Source: Stutzerimonas azotifigens DSM 17556 (GTDB lineage: Bacteria > Pseudomonadota > Gammaproteobacteria > Pseudomonadales > Pseudomonadaceae). Taken from it: a stretch of DNA of 64,000 nucleotides. Numbering within the stretch: position 1 is the first letter of the stretch; every line of letters starts with the position of its first letter. This document shows, piece after piece, positions 47,041 to 56,979 of this stretch. Below the pieces are notes generated by a model that saw only the letters and a program-made list of their open reading frames with translations, ran no database searches and was not told the DNA's origin. The translations under genes and the position numbers were made by a program. Where the stretch lies: assembly GCF_000425625.1 (NCBI RefSeq), contig NZ_AUDU01000040.1, positions 1 through 64,000 on the forward strand. The letters are read 5' to 3'.

Positions 47041-47565
47041 ATGACGCTGATTTTGGGAATCGACCCCGGCTCGCGCATCACCGGCTACGGCGTGGTGCGC
47101 GATACCGGGCGCGGCTGCGAGTACGTCGCCTCCGGCTGCATCCGCACCGGCAGCGGCGAGATGCACGAGCGGCTGCAGGCGGTCTACCGCGGTATCTGCG
47201 AGGTGATCCGCCTGCATGGGCCGGTGACCATGGGCATCGAGCAGGTGTTCATGGCGCGCAACCCGGATTCGGCGCTCAAGCTCGGCCAAGCGCGCGGCGC
47301 GGCGATCGTCGCCGCCGCCGAGCAGGGCCTGGAGATTTCCGAATACACCGCGTCCCAGGTCAAGCAGGCGATCGCCGGTACCGGCGGCGCCGACAAGCAG
47401 CAGGTGCTGATGATGGTCATGCACCTGCTCAAGCTGGTGCAGAAACCGCAGATCGATGCCTCGGACGCGCTGGCCATCGCGCTCTGCCACGCCCACCATC
47501 GGCAGAGCCTGATTCCCCACGGGCTGCTCGGCGCCAGAAGGCGCGGCGGGCGGTTGAGGCTGTAG
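47041..47565 (+). CDS. ruvC: Holliday junction endodeoxyribonuclease RuvC
   Basis: 174 residues. The catalytic acidic residues are visible as Asp8 (LGIDPGSR), Glu67 (GIEQVF), Asp139 and Asp142 ([14 protein letters not shown]). It is a dimeric Mg2+-dependent resolvase that cuts Holliday junctions at symmetric sites. It precedes ruvA by 74 bases and ruvB follows directly. The start at 47041 gives the standard N terminus [11 protein letters not shown]. Confidence 0.96.
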   Translation: MTLILGIDPGSRITGYGVVRDTGRGCEYVASGCIRTGSGEMHERLQAVYRGICEVIRLHGPVTMGIEQVFMARNPDSALKLGQARGAAIVAAAEQGLEISEYTASQVKQAIAGTGGADKQQVLMMVMHLLKLVQKPQIDASDALAIALCHAHHRQSLIPHGLLGARRRGGRLRL

Positions 47566-47639
47566 AAGCTGCCGAAACGCTGTTCGGCGCCGGCGCATTG
47601 CCTCAGAATTCGGCCCTTGGCTGAAGAGGCAATACCTTC

Positions 47640-48245
47640 GTGATTGGACGCTTGCGTGGCAACCTGGCGGAAAAGCAACCGCCGTACCTGATTCTCGACG
47701 TGAACGGCATCGGCTATGAAGTCGAAGTGCCGATGACGACTCTTTATCGGCTGCCCTCGGTGGGCGAGCCGGTCACCCTGCATACCCACCTGGTGGTTCG
47801 CGAGGACGCGCACCTGCTGTACGGGTTCGCCGAGAAGCGCGAGCGCGAGCTGTTCCGCGAGCTGATCCGGCTCAATGGCGTCGGGCCGAAGCTGGCGCTG
47901 GCGCTGATGTCCGGGCTCGAGGTGGACGAGCTGGTGCGTTGCGTGCAGGCGCAGGACACCTCGGCGCTGGTGAAGGTCCCCGGGGTCGGCAAGAAGACCG
48001 CCGAGCGCCTGCTGGTCGAGCTCAAGGATCGCTTCAAGGCCTGGGAAACCATGCCGTCCATCGCCCCGCTGGTGGTGGAACCCCGCTCGGGTGTGGCAGT
48101 CTCAAGCGCCGAAAGCGACGCCGTCAGCGCCCTTATCGCGCTCGGATTCAAGCCCCAGGAGGCCAGCCGCGCAGTGTCCGCCGTACAGGAAGAAGGTCTG
48201 AGCAGCGAGGAACTCATCCGCCGCGCACTCAAGGGAATGGTCTAA
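47640..48245 (+). CDS. ruvA: Holliday junction branch migration protein RuvA
   Basis: 201 residues from a GTG start (MIGRLRGNL). Domain I is an OB fold (1-63), domain II has two helix-hairpin-helix motifs ([18 protein letters not shown] and [19 protein letters not shown]), and the C-terminal domain III (about 155-201) contacts RuvB. It forms tetramers that bind four-way junctions. AGAGG lies upstream of the GTG. Its stop TAA is directly followed by the ruvB GTG. Confidence 0.95.
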   Translation: MIGRLRGNLAEKQPPYLILDVNGIGYEVEVPMTTLYRLPSVGEPVTLHTHLVVREDAHLLYGFAEKRERELFRELIRLNGVGPKLALALMSGLEVDELVRCVQAQDTSALVKVPGVGKKTAERLLVELKDRFKAWETMPSIAPLVVEPRSGVAVSSAESDAVSALIALGFKPQEASRAVSAVQEEGLSSEELIRRALKGMV

Positions 48246-49310
48246 GTGATCGAAGCCGACCGAATCATCACCGCCTCCCCGCGTGATCGCGACGATCAGC
48301 TGGACCGCGCGATCCGTCCCCTCAAGCTCGCCGAGTACATCGGCCAGCCCGGCGTACGCGAGCAAATGGACCTGTTCATCCGGGCGGCCAAGGGGCGCGG
48401 CGAGGCGCTGGACCACACCCTCATCTTCGGCCCGCCCGGCCTCGGCAAGACCACGCTGGCGAACATCATCGCCACGGAAATGGGCGTGTCCATCAAGAGC
48501 ACCTCGGGGCCGGTGCTCGAGCGCCCCGGCGACCTGGCCGCGCTGCTGACCAACCTCGAGGCCGGCGACGTGCTGTTCGTCGACGAAATCCACCGGCTCT
48601 CGCCCATCGTCGAGGAGGTGCTCTATCCGGCGATGGAGGACTTCCAGCTCGACATCATGATCGGCGAGGGGCCGGCTGCGCGCTCGATCAAGCTCGACCT
48701 GCCGCCGTTCACGCTGATCGGCGCCACCACCCGCGCCGGCATGCTGACCAACCCGCTGCGCGACCGCTTCGGTATCGTGCAGCGCCTGGAGTTCTACTCC
48801 ACCGAGGACCTGGCGACCATCGTCAGCCGTTCGGCCGGCATCCTCGGCCTGCCGATCGAGCCCGAGGGCGCCTTCGAGATCGCCCGGCGCGCCCGCGGCA
48901 CGCCGCGTATCGCCAATCGCCTGCTGCGCCGCGTGCGCGACTTCGCCGAGGTGCGCGGCCGCGGCGAGATCACCCGCCCGATCGCCGACCAGGCGCTGAA
49001 CATGCTCGACGTCGACGAGCGCGGCTTCGATCATCAGGACCGCCGGCTGCTGCTGACGCTGATCGAGAAATTCGACGGTGGCCCGGTGGGCGTCGACAGC
49101 CTCGCCGCGGCGATCAGCGAGGAGCGCCACACCATCGAGGACGTGCTCGAGCCTTACCTGATCCAGCAGGGCTACATGATGCGCACGCCGCGCGGGCGCG
49201 TGGTGACCCGTCACGCCTACCTGCACTTCGGCCTGAACCTGCCGCGGCGGCTGGCCGCCGCGGGTACGGACGGCGCTTCCGGTGACCTGTTCGGCCCCGA
49301 CGAGTCGTGA
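48246..49310 (+). CDS. ruvB: Holliday junction branch migration ATPase RuvB
   Basis: 354 residues from GTG, AAA+ helicase. Walker A is [10 protein letters not shown], Walker [11 protein letters not shown], sensor 1 LIGATTRAG with the arginine region NPLRDRFG, and a winged helix from about 262 ([21 protein letters not shown]). It forms hexameric rings that drive branch migration with RuvA. It starts right after the ruvA stop, so both are co-translated. Confidence 0.96.
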   Translation: MIEADRIITASPRDRDDQLDRAIRPLKLAEYIGQPGVREQMDLFIRAAKGRGEALDHTLIFGPPGLGKTTLANIIATEMGVSIKSTSGPVLERPGDLAALLTNLEAGDVLFVDEIHRLSPIVEEVLYPAMEDFQLDIMIGEGPAARSIKLDLPPFTLIGATTRAGMLTNPLRDRFGIVQRLEFYSTEDLATIVSRSAGILGLPIEPEGAFEIARRARGTPRIANRLLRRVRDFAEVRGRGEITRPIADQALNMLDVDERGFDHQDRRLLLTLIEKFDGGPVGVDSLAAAISEERHTIEDVLEPYLIQQGYMMRTPRGRVVTRHAYLHFGLNLPRRLAAAGTDGASGDLFGPDES

Positions 49311-49367
49311 GGCAAATAAATATTGTTACCTCTCCCAATTGGCAAGCACCGGGGCTGGCACTAGAGT

Positions 49368-49811
49368 ATGCGCGCGCAAACCCAAGCTGAGCCGTTCGTC
49401 CACCGGTGTCGCGTGTATTACGAAGACACCGATGCCGGAGGCATCGTCTACTACGTCAATTACCTCAAGTTCATGGAACGGGCTCGCACCGAGCGCCTGC
49501 GGCACCTGGGTTTCGCCCAGTCGCAGCTGGTCGGCGAGAACCTGCTGTTCGTCGTGCATTCGAGCGAGGCCCGCTATCACGCGCCGGCGCGCCTGGACGA
49601 CGAACTGCTGGTGACCGCGGAACTGGTGGAGCTCAATCGTGCCAGCCTGCGTTTTCATCAGCAGGTGCGGCGGGCGGCGGACGATGCGCTGCTTTGCGAC
49701 GGCCACTTCACCGTGGCCTGTGTACGTACCGACAGTCTCAAACCCCGAGCGATGCCGGCGGCGCTGCGTGCGGCCTTCGCGGGCTCGGGTCTATCCCCTG
49801 CAGGAGAGTAA
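49368..49811 (+). CDS. ybgC: Tol-Pal-associated acyl-CoA thioesterase YbgC
   Basis: 147 residues, hotdog fold. The active-site segment [26 protein letters not shown] carries Asp22, equivalent to the catalytic Asp of E. coli YbgC. It hydrolyses acyl-CoA or acyl-ACP in the cytoplasm and is genetically tied to the tol genes. The ATG at 49368 has no strong ribosome site. A TTGGCA-N17-TAGAGT promoter-like pair (49339-49367) abuts it, so transcription might begin inside the listed start and translation later. It precedes tolQ by 2 bases. Confidence 0.9.
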   Translation: MRAQTQAEPFVHRCRVYYEDTDAGGIVYYVNYLKFMERARTERLRHLGFAQSQLVGENLLFVVHSSEARYHAPARLDDELLVTAELVELNRASLRFHQQVRRAADDALLCDGHFTVACVRTDSLKPRAMPAALRAAFAGSGLSPAGE

Positions 49812-49813
49812 GC

Positions 49814-50506
49814 GTGGAAGCCAACGTCGATCACATGTCCATGTGGAGCCTGGTCAGCAACGCCAGCTTCGTGGTTCAGCTGGTCATGCTGCTGCTGGTG
49901 GCCGCATCGGTCACCTCGTGGATTCTGATTTTCCAGCGCGGCAACATGTTGCGCGCCGCCAAGCGCGCGCTCGACGCCTTCGAGGAGCGCTTCTGGTCGG
50001 GCATCGACCTGTCCAAGCTGTATCGCCAGGCCGGCAGCAATCCGGATCCGGATTCGGGTGTCGAACAGATCTTCCGCGCCGGCTTCAAGGAATTCTCCCG
50101 CCTGCGCCAGCAGCCGGGCGTCGACCCGGATGCGGTCATGGACGGCGTCAACCGCGCCATGCGCGTGGCCATCTCGCGTGAGGAGGAGAAGCTGGAGACC
50201 AGCCTGCCGTTCCTCGCCACGGTCGGTTCCACCAGCCCCTACATCGGCCTGTTCGGCACCGTCTGGGGGATCATGAACTCCTTCCGCGGGCTGGCCCAGG
50301 TGCAGCAGGCGACGCTCGCCACCGTGGCGCCGGGCATCGCCGAGGCGCTGATCGCCACCGCCATCGGCCTGTTCGCCGCGATCCCCGCGGTCATCGCCTA
50401 CAACCGTTTCGCCGCGCGCGGCGAGCTGCTGATCGGCCGCTACTACACCTTCGCCGACGAGTTCCAGGCGATCCTCCACCGCAAAGTGCACACTTCCGAC
50501 GATTGA
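49814..50506 (+). CDS. tolQ: Tol-Pal inner-membrane protein TolQ
   Basis: 230 residues from a GTG start with AGGAG upstream. Three membrane helices are at about 17-37, 136-156 and 170-190, with the conserved SSPYIGLFGTVWGIM-like segment TSPYIGLFGTVWGIMNSF and APGIAEALIATAIGL. With TolR it forms the proton-driven motor, homologous to ExbB and MotA, that energises TolA. It follows ybgC by 2 bases. Confidence 0.95.
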   Translation: MEANVDHMSMWSLVSNASFVVQLVMLLLVAASVTSWILIFQRGNMLRAAKRALDAFEERFWSGIDLSKLYRQAGSNPDPDSGVEQIFRAGFKEFSRLRQQPGVDPDAVMDGVNRAMRVAISREEEKLETSLPFLATVGSTSPYIGLFGTVWGIMNSFRGLAQVQQATLATVAPGIAEALIATAIGLFAAIPAVIAYNRFAARGELLIGRYYTFADEFQAILHRKVHTSDD

Positions 50507-50517
50507 GGCAGTGGCCC

Positions 50518-50970
50518 ATGGCCAGAATCCGCAACAGACGCAAACCCGTCGCCGAGATGAACGTGGTGCCCTACATCGACGTGATGCTGGTGCTGCTGGT
50601 CATCTTCATGGTGACCGCGCCCATGCTCAACCAGGGCGTCAAGGTCGATCTGCCGCAGGTCAGCAGCGACGTGCTGCCGCAGGACAACGACGCGCAGATC
50701 CTCACCATCTCGATCAAGGCGGACAAGACCTACTACTGGAACGTCGGCACCGAGGTGGACGTCGAGACGCAGCAGGAAACCGCGGTGTCGCTGGAACAAC
50801 TGGTGCAGGCGGCGCGCGCCATCGTGGCGCAGAACCGCTCGCAGGGTAAGCAGATCCAGGTCTTCGTGCGCGGCGACAAGGCGGTCGACTACGGCTCCGT
50901 GATGGCCGTAATGGGCGGGCTGCAGCAGGCCGACGTGGGCAACGTCGGACTCATCACCGAGGCCCCCTGA
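50518..50970 (+). CDS. tolR: Tol-Pal inner-membrane protein TolR
   Basis: 150 residues, single membrane helix (about 18-38, [21 protein letters not shown]). Asp21 is the proton-conducting residue shared with ExbD and MotB. The periplasmic domain follows. The start at 50518 matches the family N terminus [15 protein letters not shown]. Its stop and the tolA start overlap by one base. Confidence 0.95.
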   Translation: MARIRNRRKPVAEMNVVPYIDVMLVLLVIFMVTAPMLNQGVKVDLPQVSSDVLPQDNDAQILTISIKADKTYYWNVGTEVDVETQQETAVSLEQLVQAARAIVAQNRSQGKQIQVFVRGDKAVDYGSVMAVMGGLQQADVGNVGLITEAP

Positions 50971-52028
50971 TGCAACGCGAAGAGCGCTCTTCCTCGCAGA
51001 GCCTGTTCTGGCCGACCGTGCTGGCGGTCGGTCTGCACGTGATCATCTTCGGCCTGCTGTTCGTCAGCTTCGCCATGACCCCCGAGCTGCCGCCGGCCCG
51101 TCCGGTGGTGCAGGCGACCCTCTACCAGCTCAAGTCGCAGAGCCAGGCCACCACCCAGACCAACCAGAAGATCGCCGGCGAGCAGCAGAAGACCTCGGCG
51201 CCGACTCACGAAACCGAGCAGCTCGAGCAGAAGCGCGCGGAGCAGGAGCGCCTGGCCGCGGCGCGCGAAGCCGAGCGCAAGGCCGCGGAACAAAAGGCCG
51301 CGGAACAAAAGAGAGCGGCCGAGGCTCGAAAGGCCGAGCAGGCGGCGGCTGTGGCGAAGAAGGCCGAAGAAGCCAAGCGCGCCGAGCAGCAGAAGCAGGC
51401 CGAGATCGCCAAGAAGAAGGCAGCCGAGGCGGCCGCGGCCAAGCAGAAAGCGGCCGAGGAGGCAAAGAAGAAAGCCGCCGAAGAGGCCGCAGCCAAGCAG
51501 AAGGCCGCGGAAGAAGCGAAGAAAAAGGCGGCGGCCGAGGCGGCGAAGAAAAAGGCAGCTGCCGAAGAGGCGGCCAAGAAGAAGGCGGCAGCCGAAGCGG
51601 CGAAGAAGAAGGCCGCTGCAGAGGAGGCACAACGCAAGGCGGTCGAGGACAAGAAGGCGCAGGCGCTGGCCGAGCTGCTGTCCGAAGACACCGGTTACCA
51701 GCAGGCGCTGGCCGACGAGGTCGGCGATCAGGTGGCGGGCAACCTCGACGATCTCATCGTGCGTCTGGTGAGCGAGCAGTGGCGCAGACCCCCCTCGGCA
51801 CGCAACGGCATGACCGTCGAGGTGCTGATCGAAATGCTGCCCGACGGTACCATCACCAACGCCAGCGTGACCCGCTCCAGTGGCGACAAGCCTTTCGACA
51901 ATTCCGCGGTCGCCGCTGTCCGCAGCGTGGGCCGTATCGCAGAAATGCAGCAACTCGATCGCGCCACCTTCGATCGCTTGTATCGTCAGCGGCGCGTCAT
52001 CTTCAAACCAGAGGACCTGAGTCTGTGA
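50970..52028 (+). CDS. tolA: Tol-Pal protein TolA
   Basis: 352 residues. A single N-terminal membrane helix (about 12-34) is followed by a long Ala/Lys/Glu-rich helical domain II (about 60-225, repeats of AAEEAKKKA type). The globular C-terminal domain III (about 235-352) contacts TolB, Pal and colicins or phage proteins. It spans the periplasm. The C-terminal domain has the conserved [21 protein letters not shown] segment. Coupled to tolR and tolB by overlapping start and stop codons. Confidence 0.94.
   Translation: MQREERSSSQSLFWPTVLAVGLHVIIFGLLFVSFAMTPELPPARPVVQATLYQLKSQSQATTQTNQKIAGEQQKTSAPTHETEQLEQKRAEQERLAAAREAERKAAEQKAAEQKRAAEARKAEQAAAVAKKAEEAKRAEQQKQAEIAKKKAAEAAAAKQKAAEEAKKKAAEEAAAKQKAAEEAKKKAAAEAAKKKAAAEEAAKKKAAAEAAKKKAAAEEAQRKAVEDKKAQALAELLSEDTGYQQALADEVGDQVAGNLDDLIVRLVSEQWRRPPSARNGMTVEVLIEMLPDGTITNASVTRSSGDKPFDNSAVAAVRSVGRIAEMQQLDRATFDRLYRQRRVIFKPEDLSL
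51436..51630 (+). repeat. Low-complexity Ala/Lys/Glu repeat in tolA
   Basis: The central part of tolA holds tandem copies of an [17 protein letters not shown]-type unit, then shorter [10 protein letters not shown] units. The coding repeat is imperfect at DNA level, varying in third positions. It encodes the periplasmic helix. Confidence 0.8.
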
Positions 52029-53323
52029 ACACACTGATCCGCATCGTCCTGCTCGGGCTGGCCCTGATCGCCGGTTCCGCGCAGGCGGCCGACCCGTTGA
52101 TCATTTCCGGCGGCAACGACCGCGCCGTCCCGATCGCCGTCGTGCCGTTCGGCTGGCAGGGCGGCACCGTGCTGCCGGAGGACATGTCCGAGATCATCGG
52201 CAACGACATGCGCAACTCCGGTTTCTTCCAGCCGATTCCGCGGCAGAACATGATCAGCCTGCCGACCCGCGCCAGCGAGATCATCTATCGCGACTGGCGC
52301 GCGCTGGGGGCGCAGTACCTGATGGTCGGCAGCATCCAGCCGTCCGGCGGGCGCCTGCAGGTGCAGTTCGCGGTGTTCAACGTGGCCACCGAGCAGCAGG
52401 TCATGAACGGCACGGTCAGCGGTTCGCAGGACCAGTTGCGCGACATGGCGCACTACGCCGCCGACCAAGCCTTCGAATCGCTGACAGGCATCAAGGGCGC
52501 GTTCTCCACGCGGCTGCTGTACGTCACCGTCGAGCGTCTGGGCACCAGCAACACCCGCTACACCCTGCAGCGCTCGGACTACGACGGCGCCCGTGCGGTG
52601 ACCCTGCTGCAGTCGCGCGAGCCCATCCTGTCGCCGTCGTACTCGCCTGACGGCAAGCGCATCGCCTACGTCTCGTTCGAACAGCGCAAGCCGCGCATCT
52701 TCATCCAGTACGTCGACACCGGGCGCCGCGAGCAGATCACCAACTTCGAAGGCCTCAACGGCGCGCCGGCCTGGTCGCCCGACGGCAACCGCCTGGCCTT
52801 CGTCCTGTCCAAGGACGGCAACCCCGAGATCTACGTGATGAACCTGGCGAGCCGCCAGCTGCAGCGCGTGACCAACCATTTCGCCATCGACACCGAACCC
52901 TTCTGGGGGCGTGACGGCCAGACGATCTACTTCACCTCCGACCGCGCCGGCAAGCCGCAGATCTACAAATTGAACATCGCCAGCGGGGCCGTGGAGCGCG
53001 TCACCTTCGTCGGCAACTACAACGCCAACCCGAAGCTGTCGGCCGACGAGAAGACCCTGGTGATGGTCCATCGCCAGGAGGGTTACACCGTATTTCGCGT
53101 GGCGGCCCAGGATCTTCAGCGCGGTAACGTGAAGATACTTTCCGAGACCAGTCTCGACGAGTCGCCCACTGTTGCGCCTAATGGCACCATGCTAATCTAC
53201 GCCACCCGCCAGCAGGGCCGGGGAGTCTTGATGCTCGTGTCCACCAACGGCCGAGTGAGGCTCCCACTTCCTACCGCTCAAGGCGAAGTCCGAGAGCCAT
53301 CCTGGTCCCCCTACCTGAACTGA
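52025..53323 (+). CDS. tolB: Tol-Pal periplasmic beta-propeller protein TolB
   Basis: 432 residues from GTG, equal in length to P. aeruginosa TolB. A signal peptide (to about 21, ALIAGSAQA) precedes the N-terminal alpha/beta domain and a six-bladed beta propeller (from about 170) with [37 protein letters not shown] and [19 protein letters not shown]. It binds Pal and TolA in the periplasm. GTGA overlap with tolA shows coupling. The Pal gene follows 55 bases later. Confidence 0.96.
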   Translation: MNTLIRIVLLGLALIAGSAQAADPLIISGGNDRAVPIAVVPFGWQGGTVLPEDMSEIIGNDMRNSGFFQPIPRQNMISLPTRASEIIYRDWRALGAQYLMVGSIQPSGGRLQVQFAVFNVATEQQVMNGTVSGSQDQLRDMAHYAADQAFESLTGIKGAFSTRLLYVTVERLGTSNTRYTLQRSDYDGARAVTLLQSREPILSPSYSPDGKRIAYVSFEQRKPRIFIQYVDTGRREQITNFEGLNGAPAWSPDGNRLAFVLSKDGNPEIYVMNLASRQLQRVTNHFAIDTEPFWGRDGQTIYFTSDRAGKPQIYKLNIASGAVERVTFVGNYNANPKLSADEKTLVMVHRQEGYTVFRVAAQDLQRGNVKILSETSLDESPTVAPNGTMLIYATRQQGRGVLMLVSTNGRVRLPLPTAQGEVREPSWSPYLN

Positions 53324-53378
53324 CGCGGCGTCACTTGAATCAAACCAAAAACACACTGGGGTTATTAGGAGTCACATG

Positions 53379-53885
53379 ATGGAAATGCTGAAATTCGGTA
53401 AGTTCACCGCGCTGGCGCTGGCCATGGCCGTTGCCGTGGGCTGTTCCTCCAAGGGCGGCGACGATTCCGGCGAAGGCTCGGGCGCTGCGATCGATCCGAA
53501 TGCCGGCTATGGCGCCAGCACCGGTACGCTGGACGGTTCCGCGAGCGAAGAAGCCGCTCTGCGCGCCATCACCACCTTCTACTTCGAGTACGACAGCTCC
53601 GACCTCAAGCCGGAAGCCATGCGTGCCCTGGACGTCCATGCTCGCGACCTGAAGGCCAACGGCGCCCGCGTCGTGCTGGAAGGCCACGCCGACGAGCGCG
53701 GCACCCGCGAGTACAACATGGCCCTGGGCGAGCGCCGTGCTCAGGCCGTGCAGCGTTACCTGGTGCTGCAGGGTGTTTCCCCGGCTCAGCTGGAACTGGT
53801 CTCCTACGGCGAAGAGCGTCCGGTCGCCATGGGCAACGACGAGCAGTCCTGGGCCCAGAACCGCCGCGTCGAACTGCGCAAGTAA
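53379..53885 (+). CDS. pal: Peptidoglycan-associated lipoprotein Pal (OprL)
   Basis: 168 residues. Lipobox AVGC acylates Cys22. The OmpA-like domain (about 60-168) has [40 protein letters not shown] and [10 protein letters not shown], binding diaminopimelate. The N terminus MEMLKFGKF matches P. aeruginosa OprL, so the second ATG is preferred; it sits 7 bases after AGGAG while the first (53376) sits 4. It anchors the outer membrane to peptidoglycan and contacts TolB and TolA. It probably has a promoter of its own, but I could not place one. Confidence 0.95.
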   Translation: MEMLKFGKFTALALAMAVAVGCSSKGGDDSGEGSGAAIDPNAGYGASTGTLDGSASEEAALRAITTFYFEYDSSDLKPEAMRALDVHARDLKANGARVVLEGHADERGTREYNMALGERRAQAVQRYLVLQGVSPAQLELVSYGEERPVAMGNDEQSWAQNRRVELRK

Positions 53886-53891
53886 GTCGCC

Positions 53892-54725
53892 ATGAACTGC
53901 CGCCGCCTCCTCGCCATCCTCGCGCTCAGCCTGCCCTGCGCAGCCTGGGCACAGGCGCCCATCATCGAGAGCGACTCCGGTGCCGGTTACGGTACCCAGA
54001 GCCCTTCCGCTGGCGGGCAGGGCGCTGGCGGCGGCAGTGCAGGTGCCTATGCCGGCGGCGGGGCCAGTACCCCGGCGTCGGCAGAAGGCATGCTGTTCAT
54101 GCAGTTGCAGCAGTTGCAGGAAGAAATCACCGAGCTGCGTGGCTTGGTGGAAGTCCAGCAGAACGAGATCGAGCGCCTGAGGCGCGAGAGCCTCGAGCGT
54201 TACCAGGATCTGGATCGACGTCTTTCGACGAATCCGCCGCCCTCCGGCGCTTCGAGCAGCCAGAATTCCCCCGCTGTCGGCGCCATCGATGCCGGCGGCA
54301 CCCCGACGCCGCCCGCGCCCGCCGCCCAGGCCGGCAGCGAGTCGGCCGATCCGGCGAAGGAAAAGCTGTACTACGACGCGGCCTTCGACCTAATCAAGGC
54401 CAAGGACTTCGACAAGGCCAGCCAGGCCTTCACCGCCTTCCTGCGCCGTTATCCCGACAGCCAGTACGCCGGCAATGCCCAGTACTGGCTCGGCGAGGTG
54501 AACCTCGCCAAGGGCGACCTCCAGGCCGCCGGCCAGGCCTTCGCCCGCGTCAGCCAGTCCTATCCGGACCACAACAAGGTGCCGGATTCGCTCTACAAGC
54601 TGGCCGACGTCGAGCAGCGCCTGGGCAATCGCGACAAGGCCCAGGGCATTCTGCAGCAGGTCGTCTCCCAGTACCCCAACAGCTCCGCCGCCCAGCTCGC
54701 GCAGCGTCAGCTGAGCCGTCAGTAA
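53892..54725 (+). CDS. cpoB: Cell division coordinator CpoB (YbgF)
   Basis: 277 residues with a signal peptide ([20 protein letters not shown]). A Gly/Ser/Ala-rich segment (about 30-60) leads to a coiled coil (about 65-110, [20 protein letters not shown]) and a C-terminal tetratricopeptide domain (about 155-277, [20 protein letters not shown]). The family couples TolA with PBP1B and LpoB in outer-membrane constriction. It starts 6 bases after pal. In most pseudomonads queE follows it, but here queC follows after 95 bases. Confidence 0.93.
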   Translation: MNCRRLLAILALSLPCAAWAQAPIIESDSGAGYGTQSPSAGGQGAGGGSAGAYAGGGASTPASAEGMLFMQLQQLQEEITELRGLVEVQQNEIERLRRESLERYQDLDRRLSTNPPPSGASSSQNSPAVGAIDAGGTPTPPAPAAQAGSESADPAKEKLYYDAAFDLIKAKDFDKASQAFTAFLRRYPDSQYAGNAQYWLGEVNLAKGDLQAAGQAFARVSQSYPDHNKVPDSLYKLADVEQRLGNRDKAQGILQQVVSQYPNSSAAQLAQRQLSRQ

Positions 54726-54820
54726 CCGTCCTCCGTCCGCAACGCGGAGCGCTGCGCCGGCTTCCGATGCGCCGTGCGTCCGGACGGGGCGGACCTCTTA
54801 CCGCAGCCAGAGGTATACCC

Positions 54821-55495
54821 GTGAACGAAAAGAAGGCGGTCATCCTGCTTTCCGGCGGCCTGGATTCGGCCACTGTCGTCGCGATGGCGCGTGCCGAGGG
54901 TTATGCCTGCCATACCCTGAGCTTCGACTATGGCCAGCGGCATCGGGCCGAACTGCAGGCCGCCGAGCGCATCGCCCGCCAGCTCGGCGCGGTTCGGCAC
55001 AAGGTCGTGGGGCTGACGCTGGACGACATCGGCGGCTCGGCGCTCACCGACACGAGCATCCCCGTCCCGGATCATGAGACCCAGGGCATCCCGGTGACCT
55101 ACGTGCCGGCGCGCAATACCGTGTTCCTGGCGCTGGCCCTCGGCTGGGCCGAGGTGATCGGTGCGCGGGACATCTTCATCGGGGTCAATGCGGTGGATTA
55201 TTCCGGCTACCCGGATTGCCGGCCCGAGTTCATCCAGGCCTTCGAGCAGGTGGCCAACCTCGCCACCAAGGCCGGTGTCGAAGGGCAGGGGTTCAGGATC
55301 CAGGCGCCACTGCAGACCTTGAGCAAGGCGCAGATCATCCAGGCGGGCGTGGGGCTGGGCGTCGACTACGGGTTGACGGTGTCCTGCTACCAGGCCGACG
55401 AAGACGGCCGAGCCTGCGGGCGCTGCGACAGCTGCCGCCTGCGTGCCAGGGGCTTTGCCGATGCGGGAATCGCCGACCCGACCCGCTATGTCTGA
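54821..55495 (+). CDS. queC: 7-cyano-7-deazaguanine synthase
   Basis: 224 residues from GTG with AGAGG upstream. The PP-loop is [11 protein letters not shown] at the N terminus, with [19 protein letters not shown] and [17 protein letters not shown] following. Zinc ligands are the C-terminal cysteines in [20 protein letters not shown]. It converts 7-carboxy-7-deazaguanine to preQ0 with ATP and ammonia in queuosine synthesis. Its usual neighbour queE is absent here. The stop codon lies in the left arm of an inverted repeat ending at 55536. Confidence 0.95.
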   Translation: MNEKKAVILLSGGLDSATVVAMARAEGYACHTLSFDYGQRHRAELQAAERIARQLGAVRHKVVGLTLDDIGGSALTDTSIPVPDHETQGIPVTYVPARNTVFLALALGWAEVIGARDIFIGVNAVDYSGYPDCRPEFIQAFEQVANLATKAGVEGQGFRIQAPLQTLSKAQIIQAGVGLGVDYGLTVSCYQADEDGRACGRCDSCRLRARGFADAGIADPTRYV

Positions 55496-55514
55496 TTTTA
55501 TTTGTCGGAACGTA

Positions 55515-55542
55515 TTGATTTAGCCAATAAAATCAGTATCAT
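55515..55542 (+). promoter_or_regulatory. Probable tRNA-Lys promoter
   Basis: TTGATT (55515-55520), a 16-base spacer and TATCAT (55537-55542) lie 12 bases before the mature tRNA 5' end. A GC-rich discriminator (GCGCTTCGCG) follows, typical of stringently controlled stable-RNA promoters. Confidence 0.6.
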
Positions 55543-55554
55543 GCGCTTCGCGTT

Positions 55555-55630
55555 GGGTCGTTAGCTCAGTCGGTAGAGCAGTTGGCTTTTAACCAATTGG
55601 TCGTAGGTTCGAATCCTACACGACCCACCA
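55555..55630 (+). tRNA. tRNA-Lys (anticodon TTT)
   Basis: A 76-base cloverleaf with CCA encoded. Acceptor arms GGGTCGT and ACGACCC pair perfectly, the D-arm has AGCTCAGTCGGTAGAGC, the anticodon loop is CTTTTAA with TTT in the middle, and the T-arm is GTAGGTTCGAATCCTAC. The 3' end of tRNA-Lys is a frequent integration target in Pseudomonas; no integrase follows here. Confidence 0.97.
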
Positions 55631-55650
55631 TAATTCGCTGAATGCAGAAG

Positions 55651-55683
55651 AAAACCGGAGCCGCGAGGCGTCCGGTTTTTTTT
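55651..55683 (+). terminator. Intrinsic terminator after tRNA-Lys
   Basis: AAAACCGGA, an 11-base loop and TCCGGTTTT followed by further T residues. It starts 20 bases after the tRNA CCA end. Confidence 0.88.
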
Positions 55684-55892
55684 CGTCTCGAGCGGCTGTG
55701 CCGCTGCTCGTGGAGCCCGCAGGCCCCGAGCCGGCCAGGGGCCTGCATTGCTTTTCAGTCCGGCGCACCATGGGCTAGTATCCGGCCTCCAGCCCCATGC
55801 GAGCCGTCGCAACGTCCCGTCACGACGCTCGAACGAGCCCGGCAGAGGCCGATATCCGTAGTTTCGCGCGCGTCGCGCCAGCAGGTCGTACC

Positions 55893-56951
55893 ATGTCGCA
55901 GATACCCGAGCGCATCCTTGTCCAGGCCCATCTGGCTGCCAGACAGCCCGTTCCGCTCACGCCCGAACGCGAAGCGCAGTTGCGCCGCGAAATCGCCGAG
56001 GAGCTCGAGCGTCAGGATGCCGTCCTGGTCGCCCACTTCTATACCGATCCGGTGATCCAGGCGCTCGCCGAGGAGACCGGCGGTTGCGTGTCCGACTCGC
56101 TGGAAATGGCCCGCTTCGGCAACCAGCATCCGGCGCGCACCGTGGTGGTCGCGGGCGTGCGCTTCATGGGCGAGACCGCCAAAATCCTCAACCCGGAAAA
56201 GCGTGTGCTGATGCCAACGCTGGAGGCGACCTGTTCGCTCGACCTCGGCTGCCCGGTGGAGGAGTTCTCCGCCTTCTGCGACCAGCACCCCGAGCGCACG
56301 GTGGTGGTCTATGCCAACACCTCGGCGGCGGTGAAGGCCCGGGCCGACTGGGTGGTGACCTCCAGCTGCGCGCTGGAGATCGTCGAGAGCCTGGTGGACA
56401 ACGGCGAAACGATCATCTGGGGTCCGGACCGCCACCTGGGGCGCTACATCCAGCGCGAGACCGGTGCCGACATGCTGATCTGGGATGGCGCCTGCATCGT
56501 CCACGAGGAGTTCAAGGCCAAGCAATTGGCCGACCTGAAAGCGTTGTATCCCGATGCCGCGGTGCTGGTGCATCCGGAGTCGCCGGAGACGGTCATCGAA
56601 CTGGCCGACGCGGTCGGCTCGACCAGCCAGATGATCAAGGCGGCGCAAACGCTGCCCAATTCCACCTTCATCGTCGCGACCGACCGCGGCATCTTCTACA
56701 AGATGCAGCAGCTGTGTCCGGACAAGCAGTTCATCGAGGCGCCCACCGCCGGGAACGGGGCGGCCTGCCGCAGCTGCGCGCACTGCCCGTGGATGGCGAT
56801 GAACACGCTGGAGCGAACGCTCGACTGCCTGCGCACCGGCAGCAACGAGATCCAGGTGGACCCGGCCCTCGTCCCGCGGGCGGTCCGGCCGCTCAAGCGG
56901 ATGCTCGACTTCACCCAGGCGGCGCGCCTGAAGCTGGCCGGCAACGCCTGA
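55893..56951 (+). CDS. nadA: Quinolinate synthase NadA
   Basis: 352 residues. It condenses iminoaspartate and dihydroxyacetone phosphate to quinolinate in NAD synthesis, using a 4Fe-4S cluster. Candidate cluster cysteines are in [23 protein letters not shown] and [10 protein letters not shown]. Other family segments are [37 protein letters not shown] and [11 protein letters not shown]. The start at 55893 (MSQIPERI) is preferred over an in-frame ATG at 55797; the upstream stretch lacks conserved sequence. In P. aeruginosa an island lies between tRNA-Lys and nadA (from memory); here only 262 bases separate them. Confidence 0.96.
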   Translation: MSQIPERILVQAHLAARQPVPLTPEREAQLRREIAEELERQDAVLVAHFYTDPVIQALAEETGGCVSDSLEMARFGNQHPARTVVVAGVRFMGETAKILNPEKRVLMPTLEATCSLDLGCPVEEFSAFCDQHPERTVVVYANTSAAVKARADWVVTSSCALEIVESLVDNGETIIWGPDRHLGRYIQRETGADMLIWDGACIVHEEFKAKQLADLKALYPDAAVLVHPESPETVIELADAVGSTSQMIKAAQTLPNSTFIVATDRGIFYKMQQLCPDKQFIEAPTAGNGAACRSCAHCPWMAMNTLERTLDCLRTGSNEIQVDPALVPRAVRPLKRMLDFTQAARLKLAGNA

Positions 56952-56979
56952 GGCTGGCGGCGAGCGCCCGCTCGCCGAC

